From assembly GCA_051453625.1 (NCBI GenBank), contig JBOZIK010000001.1, positions 100,662,324-100,726,323 on the forward strand: 64,000 nucleotides of DNA, read 5' to 3'. The position numbers and the translations under genes were made by a program. Under the pieces are notes generated by a model. It made no database searches, had not been told where the DNA came from, and worked only from the letters and a program-made list of their open reading frames with translations. The stretch comes from Welwitschia mirabilis (taxonomy: Eukaryota > Gnetophyta > Gnetopsida > Welwitschiales). Each line of letters starts with the position of its first letter. Position 1 is the first letter of the stretch. This document shows positions 58,960 through 64,000 of this stretch, in pieces.

Positions 58960-60520
58960 TTATATGACTGATTTTCTCAATTTAGTGCATTTTTTAGAAG
59001 AAGGCAAGATTTATTAAATGAAGGGTAGGGCCCTATACCAAGATTTCTTCTCAAGAAACAAAAGCATTCTTTTAATAAACTCTTAGTTATGATATCAGCT
59101 AATTGCTCATGAGTTGATACATACTCTAGATCAATAACCTTATTCTGTACCTGCTCTCTAATAAAATGATATCTTATATTGATATGTTTAGTTCTCGAGT
59201 GCTGTACTAGATTCTTCATAATGTTGGTTATACTAGTGTTGTAATAAAATAGTTTAATTAACTCTGAGTTTATCTTAAAGTTAAATAACATATGTTTCAT
59301 CCAAACTAGTTGCACACAATAAGCTCTAATAATAATATATTCTGCTTCAGTGGTTGAGAGAGAAGTGGAGCTTTGTTTTCTACTAAACTAAGACACCAAG
59401 TAATTTCCCATGTAAAAAGATGCTCCACTTGTACTCTTTTGGTCATCTACACATCCAGCCCAATCAGCATCACTATAACCAGCTATTTTCATGAAGGTAT
59501 TAAAAGAATACCAAAGACCATCATTTTGAGTATATTTCACATATCTCAAAATTCTTTTAGCACAAGATAAGTGTGATTCTTTAGGATCAGCCTGATATTG
59601 AGCAAAAATTTCAACACTATGAGCTATATTAGATCTACTAGCTATAACATACAGAAGACTACCAATGATTCCTCTATAAATATTTTAATCAACCTTCTTC
59701 CTAGTATTATATTTTTCTATGCTTACATTAGTGGATAAGAGAGTTTTAGCATCTTTAGAATTAGTAATTTCATACTTTTCTAGCATTTCCTGAATTTACT
59801 TTGTTTGGCTTATGAAGATTCCATTTTTCATCTGTTTTACTTAAAGTTCTAGAAAAAATTTCAATTCATCCATTAAGCTCATTTCCAACTCATTTTTCAT
59901 GAGTTTCTCCAATTGAATTGTAAGACTATCTCTGGTGGCGTCAAACACAATGTCATCCACATAAATTTGAATGATAAGAATATGTTTTTCATCCTTCTTA
60001 ATAAATAAAATCAGATCAGCAGTTCCCTTTGAGAATTCATTTGTTACTAGAAAGGTAGTCAATCATTCAAACCAAGCTTATGGAGCTTGTTTGAAATCAT
60101 ATAGAGATTTTTTTAACTTGCAAACATGATCAGGATATTTAGGATTAACAAATCCTGGGGGCTAAGCTACATATACTTCTTCTGTAATATAACCATTTAG
60201 GAAAGCACTCTTGACGTCCATTTGGTATAGCCTTATTCTGTGGCAGCAGGCAAGAGCAAGTAACATTCTAATTGCTTTAAGCCTAGCCATAGATTCAAAG
60301 GTTTCTCCATAGTCTATTCCTTCTTGTGACTGTAACCTTGTGCTACTAATCTAGCTTTATTTTAAATAACATTATGATTTTCTCTTTTTTATTTTTAAAA
60401 ATCCATTTAGTTTCAATTATGTGTTTTCCTTTTGGATGAGGCACAAGATTCTACACTTGATTCCTCTCAAATTGGTTTAATTCTTATTACATAGCCATCA
60501 TTTAAGATTCATTCTATTTA
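58960..60520 (-). pseudogene. copia reverse transcriptase and RNase H (C2)
   Basis: RVT_2-type RT: HPKGKHIIETKWIFK (about 60430), MLLALACCHRIRLYQMDVKSAFLNGYITEEVYVA (60275-60170), DHVCKLKKSLYDFKQAP (60130-60080), then an open stretch (60062-59841) with the catalytic box IYVDDIVFDAT (YVDD at 59963-59952). RNase H: GSLLYVIASRSNIAHSV (about 59660), ILRYVKYTQ, GYSDADWAG (about 59485) and RKQSSTSLSTTEAEYI (about 59385-59340), with catalytic Asp and Glu present, and the tail RTKHINIRYHFIREQV...EQLADIITKSL in an open frame to 58977. Only a handful of stops and shifts; the best-kept pol region here. Confidence 0.9.
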
Positions 60521-60694
60521 GCCTCTTAAAAGTTCTTGGGTTCCAAAGTTGAAACAAAGCACACAAAACTATTGTGCATGGTTTTTCCACTTTTAGTTAT
60601 CGTTCCCTGATCAAGATTGCTCATTTATATTTTCTTTAGGATGATCTCTTTTGATTATTAAGGGAAAGAATATGTGCTTTTGTCTTTCCTCTTT

Positions 60695-61600
60695 TTATTT
60701 TGAGGTAGAATCATCAGTCTTCTTAAAGGGTAATGATGAGGGTTCAACTATTATGATCTCTTCACTATCATCTATCATTGGTTCAATACTAACATCTTCT
60801 ATTTTAATGTGCACAAATTCTTCAACTTTCTTTAAATTTTTATTGAGGACTCTATAAGCTCTACTTGTCATGGAGTACTCAAGGAAAGTCCCTTCATCTT
60901 CTTTGGATTCAAACTTTCCATTTTCTTTTTTATCTCTAAGGATAAGGAACCTACTCCCAAATAATTTGAAATAACTGACAATGGGCTTTTTCCCATTCCA
61001 CAATTCATAGGAAGTTTTGTTTGTGTTTGGCCTTAAGAAATTTTTTTTGCTAATATAACAAGCCGTATTAACAGCTTCTACCCAAAAATGTTATGGAAGA
61101 AGTTTTTCATTTAGCATAGTTCTAAACATTTTAATTAGTACTTAGTTCTTTATTTTAGCTACCCCATTTTGTTGAGGGGTTCTCAAGGCTGAGAGTTGAT
61201 GAGATATGCCATGATGATCACAAAAACTCTTAAAATTTCCATTAACAATTCTCCACCTCTATTTGATCTTATAGAATTAATTGTGTAACCTTTCTCATTT
61301 TGAATTTTTCTATAGATTTTTGCAAAGGTGTTGAACACTTCATATTTATTACTCAGAAAGAAAACCCAATAAAAACATGAGAAATCATCAACCATAACTA
61401 ATAAATATCTTCTTCCTCTAATACTTCTTGTCTAAACTAGATCAACTAAATCCATGTGAATCAGATCCAAAGGTCTTGAAGAAGTTTTAATGGTCTTACT
61501 TTTGAAATGAGTCTTAGTGATTTTTCCTTTAACACAAGACTCGCACATTTTTGCTTAATCAAGACTAAGTTTAGAAACTACCCTCACAATATCTTTTAAG
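60695..61600 (-). pseudogene. copia integrase, catalytic residues lost (C2)
   Basis: CESCVKGKITKTHFKSK (zinc-finger end, about 61545), then PLDLIHMDLVDL (first Asp kept), YLLVMVDDFSCFYWVFFL (61410-61350), YTINSIRSNRGGEL (about 61300-61255), in which the second catalytic Asp is Asn, and TPQQNGVAKIKN (about 61185-61150), in which the catalytic Glu is Lys. C-terminal part: FWVEAVNTACYI, TSYELWNGKKPIVSYFKLFGSRFLI and an open stretch to 60695 (KENGKFESKEDEGTFLEYS). Both changes are single G-to-A steps on the coding strand. The enzyme could not join DNA. Confidence 0.85.
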
Positions 61601-61819
61601 ATAATTCTTGATAAATCCTTAATGTTAATGTATTCTAATATTTTAGGTCATAGATTAATATCATCACCTTTGGTAAAATAACAATCTCTACTCATTTGGT
61701 TGTTGGTTTTACTAATTACATACATACATCTAGATCTTTTACTTGTAAGCACAATTTTATCAGTGACAGTGTTTTAAATCATACACTCATATTGGTAAAA
61801 AAATAACATTGCCTCTATC

Positions 61820-62060
61820 ACAAATTTAAGAAATGCTTAATAGATTGTGCTTTAATCTATTGACAAGATATACATCATGGATTATCGGATGATCATCATT
61901 TGCACTTACAACTCCCTTGCCAACAATCAAACCTTTACTGTTATCCCAAAAATTTACCTCTTTACTATTGTAATATTCAAAAGATGTGAGAAGGTTCTTA
62001 TCACGAGTCATGTTATTAGAGCACCCACTATCTAAATACCATCTAGAATGGTCTTGTGCC
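61820..62060 (-). pseudogene. copia protease active site and GAG-pre-integrase (C2)
   Basis: On -: WYLDSGCSNNMTRDKNLLTSF (about 62045-61985), keeping the DSG active site of the aspartic protease, but with the following SRHMT-type His as Asn. Then open to 61826: VNFWDNSKGLIVGKGVV, IIHDVYLVNRLKHNLLSIS, the GAG-pre-integrase domain, ending at the stop after SIS. Confidence 0.8.
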
Positions 62061-62107
62061 TTGAAGGAAGCATGAGAAAATAGAGAAGGTACATTTTTCT
62101 TAACCCA

Positions 62108-62728
62108 TTAATACTTTAAATGACGCTTATGTCTAAGTTGAGAAGGCCTTTCCACAAATTTAAACCCATGGTTCAACTTGAAATATAAGGATTTCTTAAA
62201 ATAACAAGTAAATTGGATGTAACCGTCTTGATTGCAGAAAAAGCATTTGACACTAGAAACAAATTTCACATGAGACATAAATTTTTTGACGAAATGAAAA
62301 TTAGATGAAGTGCAACCAAGATCAAATCTATTCCAAGGATTTCTATTAGATCCAAATAATTTATTCAAATTGTTATTTTCTCTAGATAGGTAAAAATCAA
62401 TATCTTTAGCATCTTGAAGTTCAAAGAGTAATAATTTTATTCATTCATTTGCCTCTTTTAATTTATAGTCTAAACTATCAACATTTTTTCGAAGTAAGAA
62501 ATTTTTCTTTCCTAAGTTAACACTAAACAAATATAAATTTTTGTATGTAATTGAAAGCTCATTTAGTTCTAGACTATTACATTCAAGAGAAATATTTTTG
62601 GAATGAATGCATTTTGAACTAAAAGTGTGATCAATATTTATGCAATTTAAAGAAGTAGAAGAACTTACCTCTTCTGAGACTGCAAGAAGACGAAACTTCA
62701 CTGCATTGTCATCATTGCTTGAGCCCAA
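62108..62728 (-). pseudogene. copia gag tail: coiled coil and second zinc knuckle (C2)
   Basis: An open stretch (62728-62441; SLECNSLELNELSITYKNLYLF) probably forms a coiled coil. A second one (62368-62108) has CFFCNQDGYIQFTCYF at about 62245-62200, a C-x2-C-x4-Y-x4-C knuckle in which His has become Tyr, a C-to-T change. Corresponds to 1437-1870 of C1. Confidence 0.65.
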
Positions 62729-62799
62729 CAGATCTTCTTTGATTCATCTCATTTTTCTTTGAATACTTTCTTTTCTTTATCCTTCTTATCCTTTTTACT

Positions 62800-63803
62800 A
62801 TTGTTGGCATAATCTGTAGCTACATAACTAAAGCCTTCGCATTCATAACATTGAATTGAGAAATATTTCTTACCTTTATTTACTTTACCTTTTGCCTATC
62901 TTCTAGAAAATTTTTACTCCTTCTTTTTTCAAAGGAATTTCTTGAATTTTTTGATGATAAGAGTAAGATCTTTATTAAGGTTATCCTCTTCTGAACTGAT
63001 TTCATTTGAATCTTCATTTATCTTTAGAGCTATACTTCTTCATNNNNNNNNNNNNNNNNNNNNNNNNNNNNNNNNNNNNNNNNNNNNNNNNNNNNNNNNN
63101 NNNNNNNNNNNNNNNNNNNNNNNNNNNNNNNNNNNNNNNNNNNTCTGAACTGATTTCATTTGAATCTTCATTTATCTTTAGAGCTATACTTCTTCATTTT
63201 GGAATTTTATTTTTAAGTAAAATTGTTGCTTGATATACTATCAAGGATTTCTTGAGCTCTTATACCTTTATTCTATCAATGTTTTTGCTCTCTTTTATTA
63301 CTATTATCTTAGGTCTAAACTTTAGAGAAAGGCTCCTCAAAATTTTTCTTACCACATAGTTCTTAGGAACCCTCTCACCTAAGGCCTTACAATATTGCTT
63401 ATTTTGGTCATGAATTCAGTCATAGACTCTATTGCTTCCATTTTAATATTTTTAAATTTGGTAGCTAGCAATTGAAGTTTAGAAATTTTTACTATATTCG
63501 TACCTTTATGTACTACTTTCAAGGTTTCCCACATATCTTTGATGCTGGTGCAGTAGACAATTCTGCTATATTCCTCAGTTGATAATGCACATACTATTAC
63601 ATTCATTGCTTTTGCATTATTCTGAACTGTCCATTTATCATCTTCATCCTATTCATCTCTTTCTTTTAAAGAGGTCATCCCGACTATTATCTTTTAAGGA
63701 GGTTAATGAATGTACTCTACCAAATCCCAAATATCTGGATGAAGAGATGTTAAAAAGATGATCATTTTGGATTTCCAGTGGGCATAATTATTGCCATCAA
63801 AGA
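62800..63803 (-). pseudogene. copia gag (UBN2-type, C2)
   Basis: Begins at the gap edge with FDGNNYAHWKSKMIIFL (63797-63745), the N-terminal gag motif. Then 63606-63379 open: MNVIVCALSTEEYSRIVYCTSIKDMWETLKVVHKGT (split by no stop), KISKLQLLATKFKNIKMEAIESMTEF. The end has a first knuckle trace, CYECEGFSYVATDY (about 62850-62810), with His and last Cys both turned to Tyr. An internal N gap at 63044-63143 has overlapping flanks, so the gag is not really interrupted there. Confidence 0.8.
63044..63143. other. 100-N gap with overlapping flanks
   Basis: 54 bases (tctgaactgatttcatttga...) before (62990-63043) and after (63144-63197) are identical as far as I can read. Confidence 0.9.
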
Positions 63804-63903
63804 NNNNNNNNNNNNNNNNNNNNNNNNNNNNNNNNNNNNNNNNNNNNNNNNNNNNNNNNNNNNNNNNNNNNNNNNNNNNNNNNNNNNNNNNNNNNNNNNN
63901 NNN
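63804..63903. other. 100-N gap joining two copia copies
   Basis: Left: N-terminal gag of C2. Right: a more C-terminal part of gag. The order is impossible for one element, so the gap links two copies or is a misjoin. Confidence 0.75.
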
Positions 63904-64000
63904 ACCTCTTGTCTGTCTTTTGGAGAATTTTGAATCCTTCTTCTTGCGAAGGAACCACTTGAAGTTCCTAGTGAGAAGCGCAAGATCTTCATCAAGGTTA
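63904..64000 (-). pseudogene. gag fragment of a second C2-like copia
   Basis: On - reads LDEDLALLTRNFKWFLRKKKDSKFSKR without stops, equivalent to the gag stretch at about 62995-62890 in C2 where the frame is broken. Better preserved and less AT-rich than C2, so possibly a younger copy. Truncated by gap and window end. Confidence 0.65.

Larger units (their letters stand above)
56025..63803 (-). mobile_element. Sirevirus-like Ty1/copia element C2
   Basis: Read on -: gag N-terminus at a gap (63803), zinc knuckle, coiled coil, second knuckle, protease, GAG-pre-integrase, integrase, RT, RNase H, promoter-like block, ORF3, purine tract and 3' LTR ending at 56025. The 5' LTR is not in the window. 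Same architecture as C1 but with pol retained; the two differ strongly in sequence, so they are separate families. Best-preserved element here, yet no protein is complete. Confidence 0.85.

Overview
This window looks like nuclear heterochromatin or intergenic DNA of a flowering plant. It is very AT-rich, and every coding trace I can name belongs to a plant LTR retrotransposon (Sirevirus-like Ty1/copia, Ty3/gypsy of the Athila/Tat type, and a Ty3/gypsy chromovirus). I see no convincing intact host gene, no rRNA or tRNA gene, no CRISPR and no bacterial-style operon. The abundance of Sirevirus-like and chromovirus remains would suit a monocot, but this is a weak inference. All elements are old: reading frames carry many stops and frameshifts, and many stops are TAA, TAG or TGA where CAA, CAG, CGA or TGC would restore the family motif, which is the mark of 5-methylcytosine decay. 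|| Layout: 1-344, 3' end of a gypsy LTR. 345-6124 (+), Sirevirus-like copia C1: gag, zinc knuckles, protease and GAG-pre-integrase, then a deletion of integrase/RT/RNase H, then an extra ORF3, a purine tract and the 3' LTR. 7281-10302 (-), gypsy G0: gag and protease with a primer-binding site (PBS). 10698-19202 (+), gypsy G1: two LTRs, a PBS and an unfamiliar acidic ORF instead of gag-pol, so probably non-autonomous. 20264-32819 (-), gypsy G2 of the same LTR family as G1 but with gag, protease, RT, RNase H and integrase. 32915-39735, a composite: gypsy LTRs joined to an LTR with an initiator-tRNA-Met PBS, present twice (A and B), around a chromovirus gag-pol on + whose RT lacks its catalytic centre. 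39743-44199, mostly unassigned, with a GC-rich island and an 18-bp minisatellite. About 44200-53730 (-), gypsy G3. 53731-56024, fragment of another gypsy. 56025-63803 (-), Sirevirus-like copia C2, the best preserved, with RT and RNase H signatures intact, a dead integrase and ORF3. The last 97 bases are gag from a second C2-like copy. || Most striking pattern: C1 and C2 both carry an ORF3 of the same family downstream of pol. In both, the stretch just before ORF3 repeats the short motif typical of that element's own LTR, followed by a TATA-like box, which suggests an LTR-like internal promoter. The gypsy elements G2 and G3 show a similar echo of LTR motifs in their 3' non-coding region. || Assembly caution: at least seven N gaps are flanked by near-identical sequence on both sides (unmerged contig ends), so the short tandem duplications there are probably not real.
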